64,000 nt of DNA from Amycolatopsis iheyensis (GCF_024703995.1 NZ_JAMXQV010000008.1:1-64000); one strand, 5' to 3'; counted from the stretch's first letter, positions 18,164 to 26,187 are shown. Numbers and translations: made by a program. The notes: generated by a model not told the origin, from the sequence alone.

Positions 18164-19333
18164 ATGGTCTTCGACGTCGCCCGCGCCCGCCGTGAAACGC
18201 CCGGCTGCGCCGAAGTGGTCCACTTCAACAACGCCGGTTCCGCGCTCCCGCCGGCCATCGTGACCGACACGGTCGTCGCGTACCTGCGCCACGAAGCGCT
18301 GATCGGCGGGTACGAGGCGGCCGCCGAAGCGCAGGGCCGCCTCGACGCGGTGTACGCGTCGGCCGCCCGGCTGGTCGGCGGCGAGCCCGACGACATCGCG
18401 ATCACCGACAACGCGACCCGCTCCTGGCAGGCCGTCTTCTACGCGTTGCCACTCGGGCGCGGCGACCGGATCCTCACCTCGCGTGCCGAGTACGCCAGCA
18501 ACGCCATCGCGTTCCTGCAGGTGGCCCGGCGCACGGGCGCGGTCGTCGAGGTGGTCGGCGACGACGAGTCGGGGCAGCTGGACGTCGAGGAGCTGCGGCG
18601 GCGCGTCGACGGCGACGTCAAGCTGATCGCCGTCAGCCACGTGCCCACCCAGGGCGGCCTGGTCAACCCGGCCGAGGAGATCGGCGCGGTCGCCGAGGCG
18701 GCCGGCATCCCGTTCCTGCTCGACGCCTGCCAGTCGGCGGGCCAGGTCGACCTCGACGTCACCCGCCTCAGGTGCGACGCGCTGTCGGCGACCGGCCGCA
18801 AGTACCTGCGCGGCCCGCGCGGCACCGGCTTCCTGTACGTGCACCCGCGGCTGCGGGAGCGGCTGGAGCCGGCGATGCTGGACCTGCACTCGGCGACCTG
18901 GTCGGCGCCGGAGGAGTACGTCGTCGACCCGACCGCCAAGCGCTTCGAGGTGTGGGAGCGCGACTTCGCGGCGGTGTTCGGCCTCGGCGCGGCGATCGAC
19001 TACGCGCTCGACTGGGGCCTGGCGGCCATCGAGGAACGGGTGGCGTCCCTGGCGGCGACGCTGCGCGCCCGGCTCACCGAAGCCGGCGCGCGCGTGCACG
19101 ACGCCGGCGCGCGCAAGTGCGGTCTGGTCACCTTCAGCGTCGACGGCACGCCGGCCCCGGAGATCAAGGCGAGGCTGGCCGAGGCGAACATCAACACGTC
19201 GATCTCGTCGCGGACGTCGGCCCAGTTCGACTTCACCGCGCGCGGCCTGCCGGACATGGTCCGGGCGTCGGTGCACTACTACAACACCGAAGACGAGATC
19301 GACCTGCTGGTGCGGCGGATCGAGAAGCTCTAA
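18164..19333 (+). CDS. class V aminotransferase (cysteine desulfurase/isopenicillin-epimerase-like)
   Basis: A 389-residue PLP-dependent enzyme of fold type I. The PLP lysine is K213 in SATGRKYLRGPRG, the cofactor-nitrogen Asp is D187 in LLDACQSAGQ, and FNNAGSALPP starts the fold as in the SufS/CsdA and isopenicillin N epimerase branches. The sulfur-accepting cysteine loop of true cysteine desulfurases is not evident near the C-terminus; the sequence there reads NTSISSRTSAQFDF. It is therefore more likely an epimerase, lyase or desulfurase-like catabolic enzyme. It is divergent from a GntR regulator, which fits substrate-induced expression. The ATG is chosen because it lies right after the promoter. 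Confidence 0.85.
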   Translation: MVFDVARARRETPGCAEVVHFNNAGSALPPAIVTDTVVAYLRHEALIGGYEAAAEAQGRLDAVYASAARLVGGEPDDIAITDNATRSWQAVFYALPLGRGDRILTSRAEYASNAIAFLQVARRTGAVVEVVGDDESGQLDVEELRRRVDGDVKLIAVSHVPTQGGLVNPAEEIGAVAEAAGIPFLLDACQSAGQVDLDVTRLRCDALSATGRKYLRGPRGTGFLYVHPRLRERLEPAMLDLHSATWSAPEEYVVDPTAKRFEVWERDFAAVFGLGAAIDYALDWGLAAIEERVASLAATLRARLTEAGARVHDAGARKCGLVTFSVDGTPAPEIKARLAEANINTSISSRTSAQFDFTARGLPDMVRASVHYYNTEDEIDLLVRRIEKL

Positions 19334-19800
19334 CGTCGCGGCCGCGCGTACGGGAGACCGGTCACCTTCGCCCGCGACGCCACGGCGAGTGCTTCGCCGA
19401 GGAGGCTCACGCCGATGGACAGCGTCATCGGCCGGGCCTGTTCGGGCATGCCGGCGCCGACCGCGAGGGCACCGAACCCGAAGTTGACGCCCGCCGCGAC
19501 CACCCACACCGCGAACGTCCACAGCGTGTAGCGCAGCCACAGCACGCCGTCCCGTTCGAACAGCCGCGTGGTCACCGCGCGCGCCGCCCCGAAGCCGAGC
19601 CCGATCGCCGAACCCAGCGCGACCCACAGCGCGTCGGCGACGGTCAACTCGAGCTTCGTCAGGCTGTACGCGCCGATGGCGACGAGGATCACCGGCGCGC
19701 CGAACAGTTCCCGCGCCACCAGCGGCTCGCCCCGCAGACGCCGGATCACCAGGACCACGACCGCGGCCAGCACCACCGCGGCGATCAGCCATTCCCGCAC
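19330..19800 (-). CDS. small integral membrane protein, DUF1453-like
   Basis: A 156-residue protein with about five membrane helices (residues 3-19, 35-52, 56-73, 87-108, 120-140) and a basic tail. It resembles the DUF1453/CcdC-like group of unknown function, but that match is from memory and uncertain. GTG start with GGGGGAG close upstream. It ends 4 bp inside the aminotransferase stop and is transcribed divergently from a TetR gene. Two palindromes between them suggest that TetR controls it. Confidence 0.7.
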   Translation of the reverse strand: MREWLIAAVVLAAVVVLVIRRLRGEPLVARELFGAPVILVAIGAYSLTKLELTVADALWVALGSAIGLGFGAARAVTTRLFERDGVLWLRYTLWTFAVWVVAAGVNFGFGALAVGAGMPEQARPMTLSIGVSLLGEALAVASRAKVTGLPYARPRR

Positions 19801-19814
19801 GATCTCCCCCTTTG

Positions 19815-19857
19815 TAGCACAGACATGCTAAAAAGATTGATAGCACGACTGTGCTAT
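19815..19857. promoter_or_regulatory. two TetR-type operators in the divergent region
   Basis: TAGCA - CAGACA - TGCTA (19815-19830) and the perfect ATAGCAC - GACT - GTGCTAT (19840-19857) share the half-site TAGCA. The second overlaps a TATAAA-like stretch just before the TetR start. This is a typical autoregulatory TetR arrangement. Confidence 0.7.
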
Positions 19858-19866
19858 AAAGGCAAC

Positions 19867-20472
19867 GTGCCGAAGCTGGTCGACGCCGACACCCGCCGCC
19901 TCGAAATCGCCGACGCCGTGTTCCGGGTGATCCGCCGCGACGGTGTCGCCCAGGCGTCCCTGCGCGCGGTCGCCGCCGAAGCCGGGCTGGTGATCGGATC
20001 GGTGCGGCACTACTTCGCGGCACACGACGAGATGATCGTCTTCGCCCTGCGGACGCTGGCCGACCGCGTCACCGCCCGGATCGCCCGGCGCGCCGAGGAG
20101 ATCTTCGAGGGGACGCCGGACCGGCTCGAAGCGACCGTCCGGCTGCTCGCGGAGCTGCTCCCCCACGACGAAACCCGGTCAGCCGAGGCGGAAGTGTGGC
20201 TCGCGTTCACGGTGGCCGCGCGCACCCGGCCGGAGCTGGCCGCCGAGGCGGACCGGGGGCACGAAGGCCCGCGCACGGTCGCGCTCCGGTGCCTCACCGA
20301 GGCGGCCGCGCTCGGCTCCCTGCGCCCCGGACTCGACCTCGCACTGGAGGCGGAACGGCTGGCCGCCCTGCTCGACGGGCTCATGCTCGGCGGCGTGACC
20401 CAGCCGGCCCGCCTGCCGCCGCGGCTCGCCGAAGACGTCCTGCGGCGGCACCTGGAATCCCTGCGGGCCTAA
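19867..20472 (+). CDS. TetR-family transcriptional regulator
   Basis: A 201-residue repressor-like protein. The N-terminal helix-turn-helix spans about residues 10-55 (IADAVFRVIRRDGVAQASLRAVAAEAGLVIGSVRHYFAAHDEM). The rest is a helical ligand domain similar to BetI/TetR_C_6 types. The GTG start at 19867 immediately follows the two operators. It is divergent from the small membrane protein gene, which is its probable target. The stop codon overlaps that of the convergent dehydrogenase gene. Confidence 0.88.
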   Translation: MPKLVDADTRRLEIADAVFRVIRRDGVAQASLRAVAAEAGLVIGSVRHYFAAHDEMIVFALRTLADRVTARIARRAEEIFEGTPDRLEATVRLLAELLPHDETRSAEAEVWLAFTVAARTRPELAAEADRGHEGPRTVALRCLTEAAALGSLRPGLDLALEAERLAALLDGLMLGGVTQPARLPPRLAEDVLRRHLESLRA

Positions 20473-21419
20473 GCGAAGGCGTTGACACCGGTGAGTTCCG
20501 CCGACACCGTCCAGAGGCGCTCGGCCAGTGCGGGGTCGATCGCGTAGTCCTTGACTCCGACGCGGCCGCCATCGGCCGGCGCGGGCTCGGCGATGTCGCA
20601 GTCCTCGAGGTAGCCGCCGCCGAGCCCGTCGAGCTGCGGGGAGGTCGCCGCCCAGACCTGGGTCGCCGCGCCCTGTTCCGGGGTCTTGACCTCGCCCGTC
20701 ACCTGACCGGACGCGTCCAGCATGCCCGCGGCCCGCAGCTCCTCGCGGTCGAGGTAGCGCACGAGGTCCGTCATGATCCGGCCCGGGTGCAGGGCGAACG
20801 CGCGAACGCCGCGGTCGCGCGCCAGCCGGTCGAGGTGCACGGCGAAGAGGACGTTCGCGGTCTTCGCCTGGCCGTAGGCGAGCCACTTGTCGTAGCCGGC
20901 CCGGAACTCGAGGTCGTCGAAGCGCACCGGGCCGAAGTGGTGACCGCGCGAGGACACCGAGACGACACGCGCGCCCGCGTCGAACGCCGGCCAGAGCCGG
21001 TTCACCAGGGCGAAGTGCCCGAGGTGGTTGGTCGCGAACTGCGCTTCCCAGCCCGGCCCGACCCGTGTCTCCGGCGATGCCATGATCCCGGCGCTGCCGA
21101 TGAAGGTGTCGATGCCGCGCCCCGAGGCGAGGAACCGCGAAGCGAACGCGGCGACGCTGTCGAGGTCGGCGAGGTCGAGCTCGTCCACCTCGACGCTTTC
21201 GAAGCCCCGCAACGCTTCTTCGGCCGTCGCGCGCCGGCGGGCCGGGACGACGACGTGCGCACCCGCCGCCGTCAGCGCGCGGGTGGTCTCCAGGCCCAGG
21301 CCGGAGTAGCCGCCGGTGACGATCGCGGTCTTGCCGGTCAGGTCGAGCCCCGCCACGACCTCGGCCGCGGTGCTCCCGGCCCCGAACCCGGAGCCGATCT
21401 TGTGCTGTGCAGTGGTCAT
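20469..21419 (-). CDS. short-chain dehydrogenase/reductase
   Basis: A 316-residue NAD(P)-dependent oxidoreductase. It has the Rossmann motif TGGYSGLG (about residues 35-42), the NAG-equivalent GSAG, a serine in VVSVSSRGHHFGP and the YGQAK catalytic Tyr-Lys pair (about 185-189). The size and the H-HFGPVRFDD segment match the retinol/protochlorophyllide-reductase-like SDRs common in actinobacteria. Substrate unknown. Its promoter has the long 19-bp spacer with a dyad typical of MerR-family control, and the predicted transcript starts at the ATG. The stop codon overlaps that of the convergent TetR gene by 4 bp. Confidence 0.88.
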   Translation of the reverse strand: MTTAQHKIGSGFGAGSTAAEVVAGLDLTGKTAIVTGGYSGLGLETTRALTAAGAHVVVPARRRATAEEALRGFESVEVDELDLADLDSVAAFASRFLASGRGIDTFIGSAGIMASPETRVGPGWEAQFATNHLGHFALVNRLWPAFDAGARVVSVSSRGHHFGPVRFDDLEFRAGYDKWLAYGQAKTANVLFAVHLDRLARDRGVRAFALHPGRIMTDLVRYLDREELRAAGMLDASGQVTGEVKTPEQGAATQVWAATSPQLDGLGGGYLEDCDIAEPAPADGGRVGVKDYAIDPALAERLWTVSAELTGVNAFA

Positions 21420-21425
21420 GTCCCG

Positions 21426-21456
21426 ACGCTAGGTCCTGGAGTGGACTCCAGCGCAA
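21426..21456 (-). promoter_or_regulatory. MerR-type promoter with 19-bp spacer and dyad
   Basis: On the minus strand: -35 TTGCGC (21456-21451), a 19-bp spacer holding the perfect dyad CTGGAGT-CC-ACTCCAG (21451-21436), and -10 TAGCGT (21431-21426). The -10 ends six bases before the ATG of the dehydrogenase. An over-long 19-bp spacer with a central dyad is the hallmark of promoters activated by MerR-family proteins. Confidence 0.75.
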
Positions 21457-21458
21457 GG

Positions 21459-22595
21459 TCAGTCCTTGAGCAGCTGCCGCGCGATCACGAGCTTCTGGAT
21501 CTCGCTGGTGCCCTCGTAGATCCGGAACAGCCGCGCGTCGCGGTAGATCCGCTCGACCGTGACGCCGCGGACGTAGCCCATGCCGCCGTGCACCTGGACC
21601 GCGCGGTCGGCGACCCGGCCGAGCATCTCGGTGCAGAACAGCTTCGCCGAAGACGGCCCCAGCTTGCGGTCCTCGCCCGAGTCGTACTGCGCGGCGGCCT
21701 CGTGCACCATCGCGCGCCCGGCGGCGAGCTCGGCGTGCGACTCGGCCAGCAGCGCCTGGACGAGCTGGTACTCGCCGATCACCCGGCCGCCCTGACGAGC
21801 CGTCCGCGCGTACTCGACGGCTTCGGCCAGCGCGCGTTCCGCCATGCCGACGCACAGCGCCGCGATGTGCAGGCGGCCGCGGGCGAGCGAAGCCATCGCG
21901 ATGCCGAAGCCCTTGCCCTCCTCGCCGATCAGGGCGTCGGCGGAGACCTCGACGTCGTCGAACACCACCTCCGACGTCCACGCGCCGGCCTGGCCCATCT
22001 TGGCGTCGTGCGGCCCGACCGTGACGCCGTCCGCGCCCGCGCACACCAGGAACGCGGAGATGCCCCGGCTACCGGTGCTTTCGAGGTCCGTGCGCGCGAA
22101 CACGACGAAGACTTCGGCCAGCGGCGCGTTCGTGATGAACCGCTTGGTGCCGGAGAGCCGGTAGCGGTCGCCGTCGCGGACCGCTCGGCTGGTCAGCCCG
22201 CCCGGGTCGGAGCCGGCTTCGGCCTCGGTGAGCGCGAACGACGCGATCGCCTGGCCCGCGGCGAGCCGGGGCAGCCAGCGGGTGCGCTGGTCCGGCGTCC
22301 CGTAGCCGACGATCGCCTGGCCGGCGATGCCGTTGTTGGTGCCGAACAGCGACCGGAACGCGGGCGTCGTGTGGCCGAGCTCGATGGCGAGCCGGACGTC
22401 TTCGGCCATGCCGAGGCCGAGGCCGCCGTACTCCTCCGGCAGCGCCCAGCCGAACAGGCCCAGCTCGGCGGCCTTCTCCCGGATCTCCGCCGGGATCTCG
22501 TCGCGCTCGTCGATCTCCGCCTCGCGCGGCACGACCTCCTTGCGCACGAACTCCCGCACCGCACCGAGCACCTGCCCGAAAACGTCCGCGTCCAT
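21459..22595 (-). CDS. acyl-CoA dehydrogenase
   Basis: A 378-residue FAD-dependent dehydrogenase of fatty or branched acyl-CoA, acting in the cytoplasm in beta-oxidation-type pathways. The family signatures are ALTEAEAGSDPGG (about residues 131-143), GTKRFITNAPLA, QVHGGMGYVRG and, near the C-terminus, RIYEGTSEIQKLVIAR, whose Glu is the usual catalytic base position. The ATG at 22595 is preferred: upstream frame extensions run into the divergent gene. It faces an acyl-CoA ligase gene across only 31 bases, so the pair likely handles the same acid. Confidence 0.93.
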   Translation of the reverse strand: MDADVFGQVLGAVREFVRKEVVPREAEIDERDEIPAEIREKAAELGLFGWALPEEYGGLGLGMAEDVRLAIELGHTTPAFRSLFGTNNGIAGQAIVGYGTPDQRTRWLPRLAAGQAIASFALTEAEAGSDPGGLTSRAVRDGDRYRLSGTKRFITNAPLAEVFVVFARTDLESTGSRGISAFLVCAGADGVTVGPHDAKMGQAGAWTSEVVFDDVEVSADALIGEEGKGFGIAMASLARGRLHIAALCVGMAERALAEAVEYARTARQGGRVIGEYQLVQALLAESHAELAAGRAMVHEAAAQYDSGEDRKLGPSSAKLFCTEMLGRVADRAVQVHGGMGYVRGVTVERIYRDARLFRIYEGTSEIQKLVIARQLLKD

Positions 22596-22626
22596 GCGTC
22601 GCACCGTACCCGGTAGCGTGCTTCGC
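22596..22626. promoter_or_regulatory. 31-bp divergent promoter region
   Basis: On the plus strand TAGCGT (22614-22619) ends seven bases before the GTG of the ligase. On the minus strand TACGGT (22608-22603) ends seven bases before the ATG of the dehydrogenase. With both start codons at the expected start of transcription, both mRNAs look leaderless. No good -35 boxes are seen, so these promoters may need an activator. Confidence 0.45.
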
Positions 22627-24108
22627 GTGAGCACCTTCTTCGACGTCGCAGCAGAGCACCCGGACCGGCTCGCGGTGCTCGCGCCGGACGGCACGGCCGC
22701 GACCTTCGGCGAGCTGGCCGCGCGCGCGAACCGGCTGACGCACGCGCTGCGCCGCCTGGGTCTCGGCGCGGGCGACGGCGTCGTCGCGATCGTCCACAAC
22801 GGACTTCCCTACTTCGAGCTGCTGTTCGCCACGCTGCAGGCCGGGATGTACTTCACCCCGGTCAACTACCGGTCCTCCCCCGCCGAAATCGCTTACGTGG
22901 TCGAGAACAGCGGCGCGCGGGTGGTCGTCGCCGACGCGGACATCGCGCGAACCTGCGACCTCGACGTGCCGAAGTTCGCCGTCGGCCCGGCCGAGGGCTG
23001 GGGCGACTACGCGTCGTGGGGCGAGGACGAGCCGTCGACCGCCCCGCAGCCGCGGACCGCGGGCCAGACGATGCTCTACACGTCGGGCACCACCGGGCGC
23101 CCCAAGGGCGTGCGGCGCGCGTTGAGCGGGAACCCGCCGTCGCTGCACCCGATCCACCGCGACCTGCTGGCGCTGTTCGGCGTCGAGCCCGGGCCGGGCG
23201 TGCACCTGGTGGCCTGCCCGCTTTACCACGCGGCGCCCGGTTCGTTCGCCGCCAACGCGATGCACCTCGGGCACAGCGCGGTGCTGATGGACCGCTTCGA
23301 CGCCGAAGAAACCCTGCGGCTCATCGAAGAGCACCGCGTCACGGACACCCACCTCGTGCCGACGATGTTCCACCGGATGCTGCGGCTGCCCGAGGACGTC
23401 CGCGCGCGGTACGACACGTCGAGCCTGACCAGCGTCATCCACGGCGCGGCGCCCTGCCCGCGCGAGGTCAAGGCGCGGATGATCGGCTGGCTCGGCCCGG
23501 TGGTGCACGAGTACTACGGCGCGTCGGAAGGCCTGATCTGCGGCGTCACCGCGGCGGACTGGCTGGCCGCGCCGGGCACCGTCGGCCGGCCGCTGACCGG
23601 GGTGCGCCTGAAGGTCGTCGACGACGACGGCGCCGAGGTCGCGCCCGGCGAGCCGGGCACGATCTACTTCAGTTCGGCGCACACGGCGATCGACTACCTC
23701 GGCGACCCGGAGAAGACCGCGGCCGCGCGGTCCGGCGAGTTCATCACCGTCGGCGACTTCGGGTACCGCGACGCCGAAGGCCGCGTGTTCCTGCTCGACC
23801 GCCGGACCGACCTGATCCTGTCGGGCGGGGTCAACATCTACCCGGCCGAGATCGAGGCACGGCTGCTCTCACATCCGGACGTCGCCGACGTGGCGGTGAT
23901 CGGCGAGCCGGACGACGAGTGGGGTCAGCGGGTCGTCGCCGTCGTCGAGCCGGTGCCGGGCGTCTCCGGGGACCTGGCCGCGCGGCTCGACGAGCACTGC
24001 CGGGCGGAGCTGGCCGGCTTCAAGACCCCGAAGCGGTTCGACTTCACCGATCGCCTGCCCCGCACCGAATCGGGCAAGATGATGCGGCGCACCCTGCGCT
24101 CATCGTGA
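22627..24108 (+). CDS. acyl-CoA synthetase (AMP-forming)
   Basis: A 493-residue ANL-superfamily ligase that activates a carboxylic acid to acyl-AMP and then to acyl-CoA. The P-loop-like motif MLYTSGTTGRPKGVRRAL lies at about residues 150-167. The adenylate-binding YYGASEG, the hinge region GDFGYRDAEGRVFLLDRRTDLILSGG and the catalytic lysine in PRTESGKMMRR near the C-terminus are all present. It resembles FadD-type ligases of moderate length. Divergent to an acyl-CoA dehydrogenase, it probably forms the first step of the same degradation route. GTG start, without a Shine-Dalgarno sequence. Confidence 0.92.
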   Translation: MSTFFDVAAEHPDRLAVLAPDGTAATFGELAARANRLTHALRRLGLGAGDGVVAIVHNGLPYFELLFATLQAGMYFTPVNYRSSPAEIAYVVENSGARVVVADADIARTCDLDVPKFAVGPAEGWGDYASWGEDEPSTAPQPRTAGQTMLYTSGTTGRPKGVRRALSGNPPSLHPIHRDLLALFGVEPGPGVHLVACPLYHAAPGSFAANAMHLGHSAVLMDRFDAEETLRLIEEHRVTDTHLVPTMFHRMLRLPEDVRARYDTSSLTSVIHGAAPCPREVKARMIGWLGPVVHEYYGASEGLICGVTAADWLAAPGTVGRPLTGVRLKVVDDDGAEVAPGEPGTIYFSSAHTAIDYLGDPEKTAAARSGEFITVGDFGYRDAEGRVFLLDRRTDLILSGGVNIYPAEIEARLLSHPDVADVAVIGEPDDEWGQRVVAVVEPVPGVSGDLAARLDEHCRAELAGFKTPKRFDFTDRLPRTESGKMMRRTLRSS

Positions 24109-24121
24109 GGAGAACCGCCCG

Positions 24122-24538
24122 ATGCGCAAGACCTGCACGATCTTCGCCGCGAGCCTGCTGGCCGCGGTCCTGCTGCCCTCGACCGCTTCCGCGACACCCG
24201 GCAGCGGCGTCACCGGCACGATCCTGGCCCAGAAGACGATCGGCCACACCGACTACACGCTGCGGGAGATCACCGTCCAGCCGGGCGGCTACACCGGCTG
24301 GCACTTCCACGACGGCACGCTCTACGCCTACGTCAAGGCCGGGACGCTGACGCACAACCTCGCCGACTGCAGCCTCGACGGCGTCTTCACCACCGGGCGC
24401 GCGTTCACCGAAAAGCCCGACCAGGTGCACATCGGCCGCAACCTCGGGTCGACACCGCTGGTGCTCGAGGTCCTGTACGTGCTCCCGGCGGGCAGCCCGC
24501 TGTCGGAGGACGCGCCCGACCCGGGCTGCGGGTACTAG
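24122..24538 (+). CDS. secreted cupin-domain protein
   Basis: A 138-residue exported protein with a Sec signal peptide (basic RK, hydrophobic core, ASA cleavage site near residue 24). A single cupin domain follows: PGGYTGWHFHDGTLYAYVKAG carries the two-His metal motif (H-x-H) and PDQVHIGRNLG the second motif with its His. Metal binding is therefore likely; enzymatic role is unknown. The ATG follows GAGGAG at good spacing, 13 bases after the ligase gene, so it could be co-transcribed with it. Its stop overlaps the convergent MarR gene by 4 bp. Confidence 0.82.
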   Translation: MRKTCTIFAASLLAAVLLPSTASATPGSGVTGTILAQKTIGHTDYTLREITVQPGGYTGWHFHDGTLYAYVKAGTLTHNLADCSLDGVFTTGRAFTEKPDQVHIGRNLGSTPLVLEVLYVLPAGSPLSEDAPDPGCGY

Positions 24539-24999
24539 CTGCTGAACCAGCCCGCGGCGTCGAGCCGGTAGGCCGCCGGGCCGACGACCTTGCGCAGGTC
24601 GGCTTCGAGCGCGCCGATCCGCTCGGCGCCGACCGTGCGGGCCCAGTCCTGCCGGAGGTCGTCGAAGATCTCCGCGGACTTCGTGAGCGCGTCGATGCCG
24701 TGCGCGGTGAGCCGGACGACCTTGCGGCGCGCGTCGTCGGGGTCGTCGGCGCGTTCGGCGTACCCGAGCGCCTCGAGCCGCTCGACCGTCTTGCCGGCGG
24801 CCTGCTTGGACACGCCGAGGCGGCGCCCGATCTCCGACGCGGTCGCGCCCTGGACGCCGATCGCCTGCATCGCGAAGCCGTACGAAGGCCGGACGTCCGG
24901 GTGGCCGCGGCGCGCGAGCTCGGCGTGGAGGCGGTCGATGAGCGTGCGGAACCCTCCGAAGAGCAGGAAGGGCAGCTCGTAGCCGGGCGCGTCCGTCAT
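24535..24999 (-). CDS. MarR-family transcriptional regulator
   Basis: A 154-residue winged-helix regulator. The recognition region GATASEIGRRLGVSKQAAGKTVERLEALGYAERADDPDDARRKVVRLT (about residues 50-98) is diagnostic, with the DxR wing tip. MarR proteins respond to phenolics or oxidants. It is divergent from a carboxymuconolactone-decarboxylase-like gene, and a perfect palindrome lies between them, so that gene is its likely target along with itself. Confidence 0.88.
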   Translation of the reverse strand: MTDAPGYELPFLLFGGFRTLIDRLHAELARRGHPDVRPSYGFAMQAIGVQGATASEIGRRLGVSKQAAGKTVERLEALGYAERADDPDDARRKVVRLTAHGIDALTKSAEIFDDLRQDWARTVGAERIGALEADLRKVVGPAAYRLDAAGWFSS

Positions 25000-25034
25000 G
25001 AGGCCTTGCCCATTTCGACAACCAGGTTTACGGT

Positions 25035-25055
25035 ATCGACAACCACATTGTCGAT
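25035..25055. promoter_or_regulatory. MarR operator
   Basis: ATCGACAA - CCACA - TTGTCGAT is a perfect palindrome with 8-bp arms in the divergent gap. A further half-site TTCGACAA lies at 25014-25021. Its position, 36 bases from the regulator start and 19 from the target start, suits control of both. Confidence 0.75.
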
Positions 25056-25073
25056 CCTACGTCTGGAGACGTC

Positions 25074-25625
25074 TTGTTCCCCGATCACACCCCGGAGTCT
25101 GCACCCCCGGCCGCCCGCCCGGCGATGGCGGCCACCGCGAAGAAGTTCGGCCGCGTCCCGGCCGCCGTCGCGCGCCTGGCGACGTCGCCGGAGCTGCTGA
25201 ACGGTTTCCTGAAGCTCAACGCGATCTTCGAGGCCACGACGTTGCCGGCGCTGGACCGCGAAGTGCTGGTCATGACGGTGGCGGCCCGCAACGGGTGTCA
25301 CCTGTGCGTGGCGATGCACACGGCTGCCCTGCAGCGCATGTCCGCGGCGCCGGAGCTGGTGGCGGCGCTGCGGGCGCAGTCGGCGCTGCCTGCACCGCGC
25401 CTGGAGGCGTTGCGGCGCTTCGTGCTGACCGTGCTGGACACGACCGGCGACGTCCCACCGCCGGAGCTGGCGGCGTTCACCGATGCCGGGTACACGCCCC
25501 GGAACGCGCTGGAGGTGGTGCTGGGCATCGGCACGTACACGCTGTCGACGTTCGCGAACCGCCTGACGGCCGCGCCACTGGACGAAGCGTTCGCCGAGCA
25601 CGAGTGGCACGCTACCGCGGTCTGA
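25074..25625 (+). CDS. carboxymuconolactone decarboxylase/AhpD-like protein
   Basis: A 183-residue helical protein of the AhpD/CMD superfamily. The motif EVLVMTVAARNGCHLCVAMHTAAL contains the CxxC-x3-H peroxidase signature (Cys79/Cys82 region) used by AhpD-type alkyl-hydroperoxide reductases. It is probably a cytoplasmic antioxidant or peroxide-reducing enzyme. The TTG start has GGAGAC just upstream. It is controlled in all likelihood by the divergent MarR gene. It overlaps the convergent reductase gene by 14 bp. Confidence 0.82.
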   Translation: MFPDHTPESAPPAARPAMAATAKKFGRVPAAVARLATSPELLNGFLKLNAIFEATTLPALDREVLVMTVAARNGCHLCVAMHTAALQRMSAAPELVAALRAQSALPAPRLEALRRFVLTVLDTTGDVPPPELAAFTDAGYTPRNALEVVLGIGTYTLSTFANRLTAAPLDEAFAEHEWHATAV

Positions 25626-26187
25626 CGGTGGTCCCGGTCGCATCGCCTTCGACGAGGGCCCGGTAGGCCTCGGCGACGACCGCCACCGGCGTCCCGCCGT
25701 CCCGGCCCATCGCCGCGAGGGTTTCGCTGATCCACCCGGGGCTGACGACGTTGATCCGCAGCCCACGCGGCAACTCGGCGGCGGCCGACCGGACGAACCC
25801 TTCGAGGCCGGAGTTGACGAGCGCGCCGAGGCCGCTGCCGGGGATCGGCTCGTCGAAGGTGCCTCCGGTGAGGGTGATCGAGCCACCGTCGGTCAGCCGG
25901 CCCGCCGCCCGCCGCGCCAGGGCGACCTGGCCGAGCAGCTTGCCGCGCAGGTCGTCGAGCACCTGGGTGTCGGTCAGTTCGGCCAGGGGCTTCAGGGGGA
26001 CATTGGCGGCGCAGCACACGACGGCGTCGGCGGCCTCGGCGAACAGCGCGTCGAGCGAAGCCGGGTCATCGAGGTCGGCTTTGGCCGCTGTCGTCCGCGA
26101 GACGCGCAGGACGTCGTGGCGTGGTTCGAGGGCTTCGGTCACGGCTCGCCCGACGAGGCCGGTCGCGCCAAGCACGATGATCTTCAC
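25612..26187 (-). CDS. short-chain dehydrogenase-like reductase
   Basis: A 191-residue, short member of the SDR/NAD(P)-binding superfamily with the motif VLGATGLVGRAV at the N-terminus (residues 5-16). LTDGGSITLTGGTFDE carries a possible catalytic Ser/Thr. The usual YxxxK is not evident: the sequence around it reads LGALVNSGLEGFVRSAAAEL. It may be a degenerate or atypical SDR. Start chosen at GTG 26187, directly before the Rossmann motif. No partner gene is obvious. Confidence 0.7.
   Translation of the reverse strand: MKIIVLGATGLVGRAVTEALEPRHDVLRVSRTTAAKADLDDPASLDALFAEAADAVVCCAANVPLKPLAELTDTQVLDDLRGKLLGQVALARRAAGRLTDGGSITLTGGTFDEPIPGSGLGALVNSGLEGFVRSAAAELPRGLRINVVSPGWISETLAAMGRDGGTPVAVVAEAYRALVEGDATGTTVRPR

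Noticed and set aside
18772..19866. Long upstream extension of the TetR gene at 19867
   Set aside because: It runs through the aminotransferase gene in another frame and across the two operators; the GTG right after the operators is the sensible start.
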